Assembly (NCBI GenBank): GCA_947179155.2
Contig: OX359264.1
Span: forward strand, 60,089,202-60,153,201
Direction: 5' to 3'
DNA: 64,000 nt
Origin: Hedera helix
Lineage: Eukaryota; Streptophyta; Magnoliopsida; Apiales; Araliaceae
Below are positions 23,674 to 36,062 of the stretch, one piece after another (positions within the stretch are counted from its first letter, which is position 1; each line of letters opens with the position of its first letter). The notes under the pieces are model-generated. The model had not been told where the DNA came from. It saw nothing but the letters and a program-made list of their open reading frames with translations, and searched no databases. The position numbers and the translations under genes were made by a program.

Positions 23674-26099
23674 TATTTTTTTGGTATTTTAATTATTCCA
23701 AGGATTTTTTTTAATGTATCCATAAAATAAAAAAAAAATTGTTCATATTTCATAAATCAGGTTAGAATTCTGATATACTAATAAAATAAACAAATCAAAT
23801 TCAAACTTTACTTGAACAAAAATAATTAAACATTAGTTTTATAAGATACTCCATATTACGAAATGAAGATGACGTCGCCGGTTTATAAGATACTCCATTT
23901 AAGAGCCTAAACTAGAATTTCTCCAATCAATGAAATAATTAGAGAAGAAAATGGGTGGAAAAAGGAATGCTCAAATGATAAGAGTATTAAAGTTGTTAAA
24001 TCAATGCTTTCAATGGGATTACTACCCTACCCCAAGATGCTTCATTGTTTTTGAGCTGCTAAAAACTGTTTAAAATAATCTTTCAAGCTTAATGACAAAA
24101 AATATATATTAATATTTATATCACATCGTTATTTATGGATGAGAACAAGTGTGTTAATCAACATTTAACTAATCATAATAAGATTAAAAAAAAATCTCTT
24201 AACTTCCATATTTTTCAATATAGGAGGTCTCTTATCGATATTAAAAAGACTTTACCATAAGTTTTTATTATATTCTGATTATTCTTATTTTTCTCTTTTT
24301 TTTGGGGGGGAGGGTATTCTCTCAATTTGAGATTTTCCTATTTTACAGAAAAAAAATTTCAAGTAGACGATCTTTTCGTAAAGGAGTTTTGATTTAGGTT
24401 CATTGGTAAAGACAAATTTATTCAAATTTACGTGTCATAATGGTTTTTTTTTTTTTTACTCGTGTTAAAAAATGACTCGAGTTTGTTTCTTTTTAGAAAT
24501 TTATATGTTTTCAATTTAAAATTGGATGAAGTATCACTTCAACTTTAGTGTGTTTATCTTTATATTATTGAAAATTATTCACTGTTTTTATTTCAAGATT
24601 TTGTTAAAAAAATTAAAATCAATCATAATAAGATATAGAAATATATGATACATTTTCTTTTCTCATAGAATTTATTATGTGAAGGCATATATACTAAAAT
24701 AGCGTAACCTGATACTATTAATATTGACCTACTAATATTTTTTTTCCTGTTTCATATTATTTGATCACTATTAATTTTTTTAAATTAATTTAAACGATTT
24801 TTAAATTCAAAATTAATATAAATTTTTTTAATTTAAATTAATATAATAATTAATATTGTAAATTATTTAAAAAGTATTATAATTTATTATTTTATAATTT
24901 TTAATGAATTATTTTAATTTTTAATTTAAAAATATTTTAAATTAAATTTTAAAAATTAATAATAATTATATAATTTAAAATACAGGAAGTATAATTATAT
25001 TATTAGTAGGACGGTAGTTTCCTGATTAGAATAATTAAATGGAATCACCCCACTGCCCCCCTGAATAATAGATGCGTATTATTCGATGATTATATAACCA
25101 TAATCAATACTATCCACTAGACGCTTGATTAGGCCTCTTACCATATAATAATGTTACTTTTATTCAGTCTGCCTTTTATATTTTTGGGTGTTTGGGAAAA
25201 TTGTGAAAAAATATTATTTATTATTGAAAAAATATGCACACTTATTAACGTTGATAATTAATTAATAATTTAATTTTAAGACTAAAATGACATTATTATT
25301 TTTTATCAAGAAAATTAGAGAGAAAAAAATAGTTATTTGATCGTATTAAATATTCATATAAATATAAATATTATAAAAAAGATTAAAATTCTAAATTTAA
25401 AACGGGCAAATGATTCTGCAGCCTTTTTGTAGGCTGCGTCAGATTAATGTAGCTGCTAATTTTTACTTTATATTGAAAAACCAACAACAAGAAGTAGTTA
25501 ATATAATCACCAAAAGTTGACTGACAGCCGGACACAGAGGGAGGACTAACGCCTTGTTTGTTAGTGAGGACGGCCGAGTACTGATGTTTGTACAAAGGCT
25601 AGGTGTGGATAACAGTCTAATATAGGAGGAGACTCCGGACTAATCGGTGTATGTATTTGACCGACTCTTGTACAGTTGTTATTCCCTGTAGAAGTGTGAA
25701 AACTACGTCGTTCAATTCTATAGTTAATTAAACTTAGTAATTTAGTATTGTTATTTCGGACTCACTCCCTCTCAAAATAAAAGTTCTATTTTTTTATTAA
25801 GAAAAGTCAGTTAAAATAAAAAGTTATCTATTTCTCCTTTTACTAAATTGGTAACCGTGCAAGGCACGATTTTTATAAAATTTGTATTTTTTAAATTATA
25901 TTTTATATGAAAATTAGTACAAATAAATGAATTATACCATATTTTTGAATTCTTATTTTAATATATAATAGTATGTATTTTTGTATTGACCAATAAATTT
26001 TATAATGCTAATTTAGAATTATTATTAATTATTTTTTCGTATATTGAATACTTTAAACTTAAGAGTTGTCTTTGTATATTCATTAGTTTCTAAATTATG

Positions 26100-26147
<48 letters not shown>

Positions 26148-26156
26148 ATGTATATG
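26100..26156. repeat. (TA)n(TATG)n microsatellite
   Basis: TA repeats pass into five or more TATG units and back to TATATG. Confidence 0.95.
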
Positions 26157-26294
26157 AAGAGTTTATACATTATATTAAAAAAAATAGAGAGTCTTGACTC
26201 GGCATTCATAATTAATCAAAATAATTCAATAAAATTATTAAATTATTGGTTAATACTCTATCTATTCCAATTTATTAGTTGTTACAACATAAAA

Positions 26295-26345
26295 TACACA
26301 CACACGCATGCGCGCGCGCACACACACACATATATATATATATAT
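26295..26345. repeat. (CA)n(CG)n(CA)n(TA)n compound microsatellite
   Basis: Alternating purine-pyrimidine tract ACACACACGCATGCGCGCGC followed by CA and TA runs. It has Z-DNA-forming potential. Confidence 0.9.
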
Positions 26346-26789
26346 TAAGAATATTATTACTGTATAATTAATATAAGTCTTAATTTTTATATTTGTCTTT
26401 TATGTTTTTATTGAAAAACGTTAAATAAGAGAAAGGGGAGAGAATAGTTGTATTTTTATGAGAATAAATGTCCTTAAAAAGAGTTGAAAAATTAAGAATA
26501 TCATACCTCTATTTTAAACGAGAGAGCGAGTAATATATTAAAACAGAAAAAAAGGACTAAAACGACTAACATATTAACATGTTTGCAGGTAAGGTTCAAT
26601 CAAGTTCTAATCAAAATTATTTATCTATACACGGAAGTGTATCCATGAATGGTAAGATATTTCTATGAATTATCTTATTAATTTGATATTTTCATTAATT
26701 TTATTATCTTTCTTTTTAATTTATTTTTCATTTTTGTAAAATTTAGGTTTTGTAGCATTTAAGGCGGACCATGTTACTCGTGAATTTAA

Positions 26790-26920
26790 TAGACAAATTT
26801 ACATATATAATATTTATTTTAAATATTAAAAATAAAATATAATATAAATTTTAATATTATATTTTATTTTTTAATAATTAAAATAAATATAGTTCACTTA
26901 TGTATACTTATTCGAATTGA
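26790..26920. mobile_element. foldback MITE (family F), probable copy d
   Basis: AATATTTATTTTAAATATTAAA is mirrored by AATAATTAAAATAAATAT. The flanks GACAAATTTACATATATAA and TTCACTTATGTATACTTATTC are similar on opposite strands. Confidence 0.45.
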
Positions 26921-27922
26921 ATATGGAGAGGACGGTCTGAATTGAGGGTACGGTGCACGAGGAAAATATGAGACTAATTTGTCAGAAAAATCCAATGGTT
27001 AAGACAAAATGCATTCTTATCAATTGCATCTGTAGGGGTTGTAATTTTTGGACTTTGCCAACTGCAATAATATGCAGTGCACCTTTTTACTTTACTTTTT
27101 TTCATTACCAATTATTTTATATGATTGCAACGGTTTGTGGAATATATTTCTTTTTATTATTTTTACCACTTGTTATTTTATACTTAATTCGTTCCAAAAT
27201 ATAATATTTTAATTTTTTTTAAAATTAATTTTAATATTTTCATATTTTAAAATTTAAACTGATATGAATTTATATAATTTTATCTAATACAATTATAAAT
27301 ATTGTAAATTATTATCTAAAAATTGTTTTTCAACACTTAAAACTAATTACACTGATTTTGAGTTTTAAAAACAAATCTCGATTTGACTTTGAAAAGTCAA
27401 TTTGCTCAACTTATGAAGTTAATAAATAACTTCAAATAAGGCAAACTATAGTTCAATGTTAACAAAATTACTAACATATAAGAAGTAAGAAAGACATGAA
27501 AATTAATAAAAAGTTATATATAAATAATAAGATAACATAAATAAGTAGAAGTTGTAGCTATATGTATCCTACTCTGCTGTTATATGTGATGATGATTAGA
27601 AAATTTATGTATACATGTGTGTGGACATTTAGTCATGCAAAATATAAATGGGGTGGGTAGCCTGGTACCTCGAAAGACCATACCTTAATTGAGATAGCTT
27701 TTTTGACTTGTGGGCTAATTCCAAGTGTTTGGCTGTAATGGATAAGAGCTAACCTGGGTTCTATGTCCATGAGTTCTGTAAGGGGTACAAAGTCCAGAGG
27801 TATGGCTAAATGTAAAACGAGGGAAGACCATGCATTTGTTACTATATGGACAAATCCTACATTCCTAGCAAAAGTTCTCCAAATCCTCATCTTTACTGTA
27901 TGGACAGTTGTCCTGCATATTA

Positions 27923-27924
27923 TA

Positions 27925-27974
<50 letters not shown>
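27923..27974. repeat. (AT)n(AC)n microsatellite
   Basis: About ten AT units run into about sixteen AC units. Confidence 0.95.
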
Positions 27975-27977
<3 letters not shown>

Positions 27978-29363
27978 TAAGACCATGCATCTGTTACTAT
28001 ATCCTTCAAAGTTGAGGCAAAATAATGTGAAGCTACCAAATGCAATACCAAGGAAAAACCACCAACTAGAGCCTACAAAATTCTGACTCTCAACTTGCAA
28101 GACTTGGGTCTACATGTTTTTTCCAGAACAAGTGGTTTTAGTGGATTTTTTTTGTAGGTAGTATTCATGGACTAAGTAAAGAATTAATAATTTATTAAAA
28201 GTTTGAATGTGGGGCATGCCGGGCTGCCTGTAAATAAAATCAAACTTTCCGGAAGGGCTCTTGGGCCCAACTAATTTGAATCCACCGTATGGTATGTTCC
28301 AGAAAATTATACATCTGGACTGAACCACCTAGTGACAAAGAGAATTAAAATTTAGTAAGGGATTAGGGACGAGTCAATTTTTTAAATAATTTTGTAATTT
28401 TAAATTGTATATATAAAATATATATTTAATTATAATAATAATTATTAATTCTATATATATTTATTGGCATATATATATATATATACTCTATTGACTCTTA
28501 ATAGATTTTTTTAAAGATAAATTATTTATAAATAATTAATTTTTTAAAAAATAATATAAAATAAATTATTAATTATTTTAAGAATATTATATGAATACAC
28601 ATATATAAAAGAAATAGGAATAATATGAGATTGAGACTTAAGTGAGAAAGTTATAAAATTTTAATTTAATTCTGTATATTAAAAAATTTATAAAATTTTA
28701 GAACGGTCAATTTATATATAGTATTTAAAAAAAATCATATATTATAAATAAAATAAAAAACTGTGGGATCAATGGCTTCGTCCCTGGAACCAAGCGCTTG
28801 CCTTTTAATTGAAAAAAAGGAGATCCCATAAACAATAGGATAAGAACAAATGGAACGAATTGTTTATGGGTATGAAGAAAAGGTCAACGCCAAGACAGTG
28901 GTCAACCATCTACTTACTTCCTAAGAGGAGGATTATTTGATAGGAGCATTTTCTAGAAAGGTCAAAATCTAGTGGTGGAGGTCGAGGATATTAGCCAAAC
29001 TGTCGAAAACAAAAGATATGAAAATTTTATTCTCTCTCTCTACGGGAGGATGACTAGTCTTTGCTTTTGCCACTTGGATACATTTTTCTTTTCTTTCATT
29101 GATTTATTATTATTTTATTTTCTTTATTTTTAATATATATCAAAAAATAAAAAAATAAAAAAAACGAAATAACTCGTTTAAAAAAAATAAAAATGACTTC
29201 AACAAGAGAAACTAGAAACCTACCACGTTTCATCAATTTGTTGACGCCTATATTATATGATATGGCTTGCTTTAGTTTGATTTATTGGAAATTGGCTGAC
29301 TAATTGATGGCGTAAGTGCTAACAAAGCCAAGATATTTCAGATTAGTTTTCGGACAAGGGTAT

Positions 29364-29914
29364 TGTTGGGGTGTGGATTCTTTGGGCCTAGCATTCTGGG
29401 CCGTGAATCCCTTCTCTTCATATGGCTTGGGTCGGGTCGGGCATTTTTCCTTCCTGTTGGGCCCGGGTTCACAGATCTTTTATTACTCAGGCGGTTGATA
29501 GGACGTCTGGGCCTTTTTTGTCCACTTTGACGGACTGACACTGGAAGCAACCCAGGCTGGTATCTCCCCCCAACGAACCAAGTGGAGCAGGTGGAAGAGA
29601 ACTACTTGCTTGTACTCATGAGAGTATGACTGGACGTCTGAGGATGCATGGATTAATATATACTGGTCACCTCACAATTTCAGAGGTATTGGATCTTTTT
29701 ACATCACTAACATTAATTTATCAAACGTCTGAGAGATTCCAGCTAACGATAAAGCTCCTCCATTGTGACGTTATTCCCCTGAACTTACTCTTACACCGGA
29801 GCATCTCCGGACGGTCCCAACCACGACTGTTCTGTGAGGTGATAACGGTTTGTTGTTTGTACAGGTATCTTGCTGACGGGTGATCACCGCAAGAGCGAAA
29901 ATCAGACGTCAACA
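29364..29914 (+). repeat. 5' LTR (551 bp)
   Basis: It begins TGTTGGGGTGTGG and ends GACGTCAACA. Only about seven base differences from the 3' LTR were counted by eye (about 1.3%), implying a recent insertion. Confidence 0.95.
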
Positions 29915-29934
29915 TTGGCGCTAAAAGGAGGGTT
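29915..29934 (+). other. primer-binding site
   Basis: TTGGCGCTAAAAGGAGGG directly follows the 5' LTR. The TTGGCGC start is usual for Tat/Athila-group elements. The matching tRNA was not determined. Confidence 0.65.
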
Positions 29935-29981
29935 GTTTGATACTTAAGTCACCATGTTGTTTTCGAATAAAGATCGTTCTT

Positions 29982-31973
29982 ATGGAAGGAAGAGGTAGTT
30001 CTAATGAAGGTCGGCAAGGGTCTTCCTTTGACCCCCATGAGGTGAGTACTGGACCCTCAAAGAAACACTGGTCGGGAGTTCATCGGTCGGGGCGAACTCG
30101 GGCCCACGCTCATTCTGAACCCATTAGGAGGCGTCTGTTTACACCACCCGCTTCGGAGAGGACCGGATCATATCGGGAGAATTCGGAGCTTGGAATATCT
30201 CCTTTGGAGAGGAGTCCCCAGAGGGAACGAGCTGAAAGAGATAAATGGTCCCAGATTAGGGAGGCTGAGATAGAATTGGAAGCCTTGCGTTGCAGACAGG
30301 TAGACTGGCAGAACCACCTAATGAATTTACAAGAGGATCCGTCGGCAACCATTGGCAGTAGGGAGCGGGCCGATACCCCGCAAAGTAAACCCAGGTCAGA
30401 GCAAGGAAGGAAGAGACACGACCGGGATGGTCGGGAGGATATAAGGGGCAAACACCAGTCTCAGGGTTATATGAGACACGACCGGGATGGTCGGGAGGAT
30501 ATAAGGGACAAACACCAGTCTCAGGGTTATATGAGACACGACCGGGTCGGTCGGGAAGATATAAGGGGTGCGCCCCCCTCCCAAGTTTCCCTGGGGCACA
30601 TCGGCCGCACGAGTAGGGACGGGTCAGAAGGAGCATGTCCCGCCTCCCTCGGTCAGTTCTCTCGAGAAAGGTTGAAGACCCCAGACTATGAAGTGGGACA
30701 GGGCGCCCCAGTGACAGTTTCGGGTCGGCAAGATCAACGCATGGTCCCATATGTCCCTGCGATTGATCCAGTTATGGAAAGAATAGCTGAACTGGAGAAG
30801 AGGTTGGTAGCGGCGGAGGCAAGGCCGATGGCAGGATCTGGAGCCGAAGCGTCCAGGACTATGCCTTTAGATCCGAAATCCCCCTTTTCGACAGCTATTG
30901 ATTAAGAGAAGGCCGATCCCAAGAAGAAATTGCCACCTCTTGAGATGTATGATGGCTCTGGTGACCCCTATGACCACACCAGTTCATACGAAAGGGTGAT
31001 GAGGTATTATGATCATTCAGAGGCCGGCATGTGTCAGATCTTCGTGACAACGCTTAAGAAGGGAGCCAAGCAGTGGATGATGTCACTACCCCCCAATTGT
31101 GTTCATTCATGGGCGGAGTTGAGCGTGCGGTTCCATGAGCGGTTTGGTAGTAATAAGAGGAGAGGCAAGGTGACGGCTTCTTTGATGCAGATAAAGCAGA
31201 AATCAGATGAGTCACTGAGCCAATATGTTCAAAGGTTTCGGGATGCGGTGGGAACTATCAGTGACCTTAATATGATACAAGCATTGGGATTCTTTACAAC
31301 CGGGATGAATGTCACCCAGAACCGGAAGATGATGAAGGACATAATGTTCAACCCTCCAAAAGACCTCTTGGATGCATACGACAGAGCTGAGAAGTTTATA
31401 GCGGTTGAGGAGGCTATGAATAGTTTGATACCCAAGAACAGAGGTTTAGAGAGTAAAGCTTATGGTGGAAATCGAGGTGGGGACATCCGACCCCCCTCTT
31501 TTGATCGGGTAAAGCAAAAAGGCGGGTTGCCAAATCAGGGAAGACCACCCTTCCAACCAAAGGCGGAGAACCGTGCATATACTCCCTTGAGTGCCGAGCG
31601 AGTCAAAATTTTGGAAGCAATCAGGCAGGAAGAGGGGTCGGGGCAGACGCTGCCGATCCATAGACCGAATGGATCGGGGCCCTATTGTGTATATCATCGT
31701 CGGGTCGGGCATACCACGGAGGCTTGCACCGGACTAATGGATATGATCGAATCTAGGGTTCAGAAGGGGGAATTAAAACAGTTTGTGGTTGGCCGAGGAG
31801 GGGGAACAGATAATTATAAGTCGGGAACCGATAAGGGGGTCGAACCAAGTAACCCTCCTCGAAGAGTAGTTAACGTTATAATAGGGGGGTCTTCTCCAAC
31901 AGGGTCGGGCAAGAGGCGCCGTTCTTCCGGCTCCATATCAACGCTGGCAGGCCCGTGCCCGTCGACCCCTTGA
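29982..31973 (+). pseudogene. retrotransposon gag, interrupted
   Basis: This is the nucleocapsid/capsid part of the polyprotein. The first ATG of the frame is 29982. The N-terminal third is charged and low in complexity and carries a 60-bp tandem repeat. The capsid-type Retrotrans_gag region follows (about 30950-31430; YDGSGDPYDHTSSYE, AKQWMMSLPP, WAELSVRFHERFG), then a zinc knuckle CVYHRRVGHTTEAC (about 31684-31725). An in-frame TAA at 30903-30905 splits it. A TGA at 31971-31973 separates it from the protease, which lies in the same frame, so gag-pol was probably once a single reading frame. Confidence 0.88.
30413..30580 (+). repeat. 60-bp tandem repeat in gag
   Basis: Two and a half to three copies of a 60-bp unit encode a 20-residue repeat beginning RHDRDGREDIRGKHQSQGY. 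The third copy is diverged and partial. Confidence 0.9.
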
Positions 31974-31985
31974 CATTATCCCAGG

Positions 31986-33611
31986 ATGGTCATCTCCTTT
32001 TCTGATGATGATTACCCAACCGAGGCCATTGAGCCTCATGAGGGAGCTCTGGTAATCACTGCCCAAGTTGGACCGGTGGATATGAAGAGGATAATGATCG
32101 ACAATGGTTCATCAGTGGATGTGTTGTACAACCATGCTTATCAGAGAATGGATCTCCAGGGTGTGAAGTTGCAAGTTGAGACAGAGTCACCGTTGTATGG
32201 GTTCGGAAATGAAGCAGTACCTGTGATTGGTACTTTGGAACTACCCATGGTGTTTGGCGCAGCTCCACGGCAGGTCACCCTGCAGGTGAGATTTTTCGTT
32301 GTTCAAGTGGATTCTGCCTACAATGCAATCTTAGGGCGAACCACTCTGACCGCTCTGAATGCTGTTACGTCCATACCCCATTTCAAGATCAAATTCCCAA
32401 CTCCGGAGGGGGTGGGAGAGGTGAAAGGAGACATCGATATCGCTCGAAAGTGTTATCGTCACGCCGTGACGGCATCGGCCGTTGGGGTCAGCCGGCAGAA
32501 GTGTGCCATGGTTTTCGATGTAGAGCCTTATGTAGAGGGGGATACGGAACCCCTAGCGACTCCCGCCGAGAGCGTTGAAGAAGTTGAGTTGATACCCGGC
32601 AACAAATTCAAAACAATGAAAATAGGTGTCGAGCTACCGAAGGGCATAAAGACGCAATTGGTTCAACTACTACGAGACTATTCTGACATTTTTGCTTGGA
32701 CCCCCCGAGACATGCCCGGGATCCCAGAGGCCATAGCGGTACATCGGTTGGCCGTTGACCCCGACAGGAAACCAGTGCGGCAGAAAAGGAGGATATTTGC
32801 GCCCGAGCGTCAAAAGATTATAGACTTCGAACTAGGGAAACTTCTGGATGCGGGGGTTATTGAAGAAATTGAATACCCGGAGTGGTTGGCCAATGTAGTT
32901 CTGGTCAGGAAGCAGAATGGAAAGTGGGGAGTCTGTATAGATTACACGGATTTAAACAAGGCTTGTCCCAAGGACTTCTATCCGCTTCCACATATCGATC
33001 AGCTGATTGATGCCACCTCTGGCAATTCGGTGTTGAGTTTCTTAGATGCTTTCTCAGGCTATCATCAGATTCATATGGCTAAAGAGGACATCCCTAAGAC
33101 GGCATTTATTACCCATCGGGCCGTTTATGCCTACCGGAGAATGGCCTTTGGCTTGATAAACACCGGAGCCACTTATCAGAGGATGATGAACACCGTCTTT
33201 CGGAAACAGATAGTGAGGAACATGGAGGTGTATGTGGATGATATGATTGTTAAGAGCATTCGGATGCAGGATCATCTTCGAGACTTGGAAGAGTGTTTTG
33301 AAACGGTCCGACGTCACAACCTGCGTCTGAACCCTGCCAAGTGCACCTTTGGTCTTAGTTCAGGCAAATTTTTGGGGTATTTGGTGAGTAAGAGGGGGAT
33401 TGAAGCCAACCCTGAAAAGATCAGGGCAATTCTAAACATGCGATCTCCTCAAAGCTTCAAGGACGTTCAAAGACTCTCTGGTTGTATTGCAGCTCTGAGA
33501 AGGTTTATGTCCAGATCGGCAGAAAGGTGTCTTCCCTTCTTCGACACATTAAAAGGGCCTAAGAACGAGAAAACCTTCCAGTGGAATTCGGAGTGTGAGG
33601 ATGCGTTCTAA
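31986..33611 (+). pseudogene. retrotransposon protease and reverse transcriptase
   Basis: The aspartic protease region has IDNGSSVDVLY near residue 38 (a D-N-G variant of the D-S/T-G site) and ILGRTTL. The reverse transcriptase follows: VIEEIEYPEWLANVVLV, CIDYTDLNKACPKDFYPLP, FLDAFSGYHQI, AFGLINTGATYQRMMN, the catalytic YVDDMIVKS, and FLGYLVSKRGIEANPEKI. The frame is closed by TAA at 33609-33611, and the RNase H domain continues in the same frame, so this is a nonsense break rather than a gene boundary. Confidence 0.92.
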
Positions 33612-34367
33612 GGTATCAAAAAGTATTTGATGGCAGCCCCTCTATTGCAGAAACCGATCCCGAGAGAGCCATTGTTCCTTTACCTTTCGGTTGGCTCTTC
33701 GGCTGTTGGTGCGGCCTTGGTTAGGGAGGAAGGAGGTGTTCGGAAACCTGTGTACTATGTCAGTCATGTTTTACGTGATGCAGAGGTCAGGTACCCGAAT
33801 TTGGAGAAGTGTATGTACGCTTTAGTGGTAGCCAGTCGGAAGCTCCGACATTATTTTCAAGGTCGACTTATTGTTGTCTACACAACCCAGCCCCTGAAGA
33901 AAGTTTTGGGAAGGCTTGACGCCTCTGGCAGGATGATGGCATGGGCTGTTGAATTAACTCAGTACAATCTGGAATATCATCCTCGGACTGCCATCAAGGG
34001 ACAAGCTCTGTCGGATTTCATAGTTGAGTGTACTTTCTCTGAAGATGGGGGCGACCCAACCCTGGACGTCGCCCTTATAGCAGGGGAGCAGCCGAGCCCT
34101 GCTTTTTGTTGGACCATGTACGTCGACGGATCGACTAACGCTGAAGCTAGCGGGGCAGGAGTTATATTACTGAGCCCCGAAGGTTTCAAGGTTCAGCAAG
34201 CTATACGATTTAAGTTTCGAGCCACCAACAATGAGGCAGAGTATGAGGCAGTTTTGGCTGGCCTACGTTTAGCAAGAAGCTTAGAAGTTCGTCATTTGAT
34301 CATTTTCAGTGATTCTCAATTGGTTGTGAAGAGATCCAGGGTGAGTTTGAAGCTCGAGGCGCGATGA
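33612..34367 (+). pseudogene. retrotransposon RNase H region
   Basis: It follows the RT in frame. The RT-linked RNase H comes first (LYLSVGSSAVGAALVREEGG, YPNLEKCMYALVVASRKLRHYF). A second RNase H-like domain follows (WTMYVDGSTNAEASGAGV, ATNNEAEYEAVLAGLRLA, FSDSQLVV), the double arrangement usual for the Tat group. Just after SDSQLVV, near 34330, one base is missing and the frame moves. The domain continues in the next frame from about 34335. Confidence 0.9.
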
Positions 34368-35269
34368 TGGCCGGTTACGTTGCCGAAGTAAGGATGATGC
34401 TCCTCAAATTTGAATCTTATGATGTCAAGGGAATCGAAAGAGAAGGCAACTCAACTGCCGACGCCTTGTCAAAATTAACTACAACGCAAGTGGAGGATTT
34501 TGCGGGATCGACGTATCTGGAGGTCCTGACTGAACCAAGTGTCAATAGAAAGGAAATTCTGTGCATAGAAAAGTCTAATTGCTGGGTGACACCCTATCTT
34601 GATTACCTAGCTGACGGGAAGCTTCCAACAGATAAGATCTTGGCCAAGAAAATTAAGTACCGAAGCTCTTACTTCTGCCTAATTGATGGGGAATTGTACA
34701 AGAAATCGTACTCGTCTCCGTTGTTGAAATGCCTAGTTCCATCCGAAGCGTCTTACGTGCTTAGGGAGGTCCATGAAGGGATTTGCGGGGACCATATGGG
34801 AGCTAAGTCATTAGCCTACAAGCTGGTTCGGCAGGGGTATTATTGGCCTACTATGTTCCAGGAATCAAAGGGGTATGTCCAGAAATGTCCTAAATGTCAG
34901 ATGAATAGCTCGGTTCCCCACCAACCTCCCGAGGAGTTGTCATCGGTGCTTTCTCCTATTTCTTTCGCGATTTGGGGAATTGACTTATTGGGACCCCTTC
35001 CCAAGGCCAAAGGTCAGCTCCAATACGTGATTGTGGCCATTGACTACATGACCAAATGGGTCGAAGCTAAGCCACTCCGTCACATCACCGAAGACAATTG
35101 CGTGAAGTTCATGAAGGAGTCGGTTATTTACCGGTTCGGTATCCCGATGGTACTCGTATCTGATAATGGTACGCAGTTTGTTGGAAAAAAGTTTGAAGAA
35201 CTCCTCTCCGATCTGGGTATCCAGCATCGAAAGACTTCGGTGGCCCACCCCAATCCAACGGGCAAGTAG
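34335..35269 (+). pseudogene. retrotransposon integrase, N-terminal and core
   Basis: The end of the second RNase H (STADALSKL) is followed by an HHCC zinc-binding domain (H...H...CPKC). The DDE core comes next, with the first Asp in GIDLLGPLPK and the second in SDNGTQF. Just before the catalytic Glu region a base is missing in a C-run near 35250, so the frame ends at 35269 and integrase resumes in another frame. Confidence 0.9.
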
Positions 35270-35814
35270 AAGTGACAAATCGAGCCCTCCTTAGAAGGGT
35301 TAAAAGGCGACTGGATGAGGCAAAAGGGCGTTGGCCCGAGGAGTTGCCTAGTGTTCTGTGGTCTTACCGAACCACTCCGCGTTCGACTACGGGAGACTCG
35401 CCTTTCAAACTCGCATATGAGACTGATGCCTTGATCCCTGTCGAGATCGGATCGTCCTCGTTCAGGGTATCATGCTTTAAAGAGTTATACAATGAGGAAG
35501 GGCTCAGACTGAACCTCGACCTGTTGGGTGAGGTTCGGGATGCTGCGTTGCTGAGGTTGGCCGCCTACCAACAAAGAACAGCCAAATACTATAATCGAAG
35601 GGTTCGAGTTCGAAGGTTTGAGGTCGGAGATTTGGTACTCAGGGAGGTGGAGGCCTCGACACCTAGTAGTACCGAGAAACTGATGCCCAACTGGGAAGGG
35701 CCTTACGAGGTCACCGAAGTCGTCAAGGAGGGGACTTATCGACTTCGGGACATGATGGGAATGGATGTAAAGAACACTTGGCATGCTGGTAGGTTGAAAA
35801 GGTACTATCAGTAG
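35256..35814 (+). pseudogene. retrotransposon integrase C-terminal part
   Basis: This resumes integrase in a third frame: catalytic-Glu region QVEVTNRALLRRVK, LWSYRTTPRSTTGDSPF, AYETDALIPVEIG, and a C-terminal DNA-binding region with VGDLVLREVE and WEGPYEVTEV. It ends at the stop 35812-35814, after LKRYYQ. Confidence 0.92.
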
Positions 35815-36062
35815 TGATAACGCCTATTGTCCTCGTTTGGAAGTATCGGAACTCATTGTTGTAAACCTCACTTTGTTATCTTGATGTAGCACGGTTATAA
35901 CACATTATGGTTCCTTAATGAAAATATTTTCTGTTCCTGCTTATGTTTCTTTAGTTTGGTTGTTACGGCCTAAAAGAAAAATTAACTTGACAGATTAAAG
36001 AAAACTGACTTTAATTTACTCGAACTTGTTTTTGTACAATTGAAAAATGAAAATATTACATA

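Larger units (their letters stand above)
25765..26535. mobile_element. possible Stowaway-like element carrying microsatellites
   Basis: The left end ACTCCCTCTCAAAATAAAAG and the right end, read inward (ACTCGCTCTCTCGTTTAAAA), resemble CTCCCTC-type inverted repeats. The distance is long for a MITE, and the interior carries expanded TA/TATG and CA/TA arrays. Confidence 0.4.
22850..29363. other. gene-free, very AT-rich spacer
   Basis: No gene was recognised over 6.5 kb. It contains MITEs, microsatellites and poly-A/T tracts. The longest frame (27633-28100, minus, 155 codons) includes a translated CA/TA microsatellite, matches nothing I recognise and is probably chance. Confidence 0.6.

Noticed and set aside
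26295..26345. Compound CA/CG/TA tract considered as a regulatory site
   Set aside because: It is a plain microsatellite far from any gene; Z-DNA potential alone is not evidence of function.
27633..28328. Two minus-strand frames of 155 and 72 codons that could look like a gene
   Set aside because: The first includes a translated CA/TA microsatellite, neither carries a motif I recognise and no convincing splice sites join them.
30110..30750. Minus-strand frames of 113 and 164 codons across gag
   Set aside because: They are mirror frames of gag and its 60-bp repeat, with no independent motif. They are unlike the antisense gene at 36063-38465, which has its own domain and splice sites.
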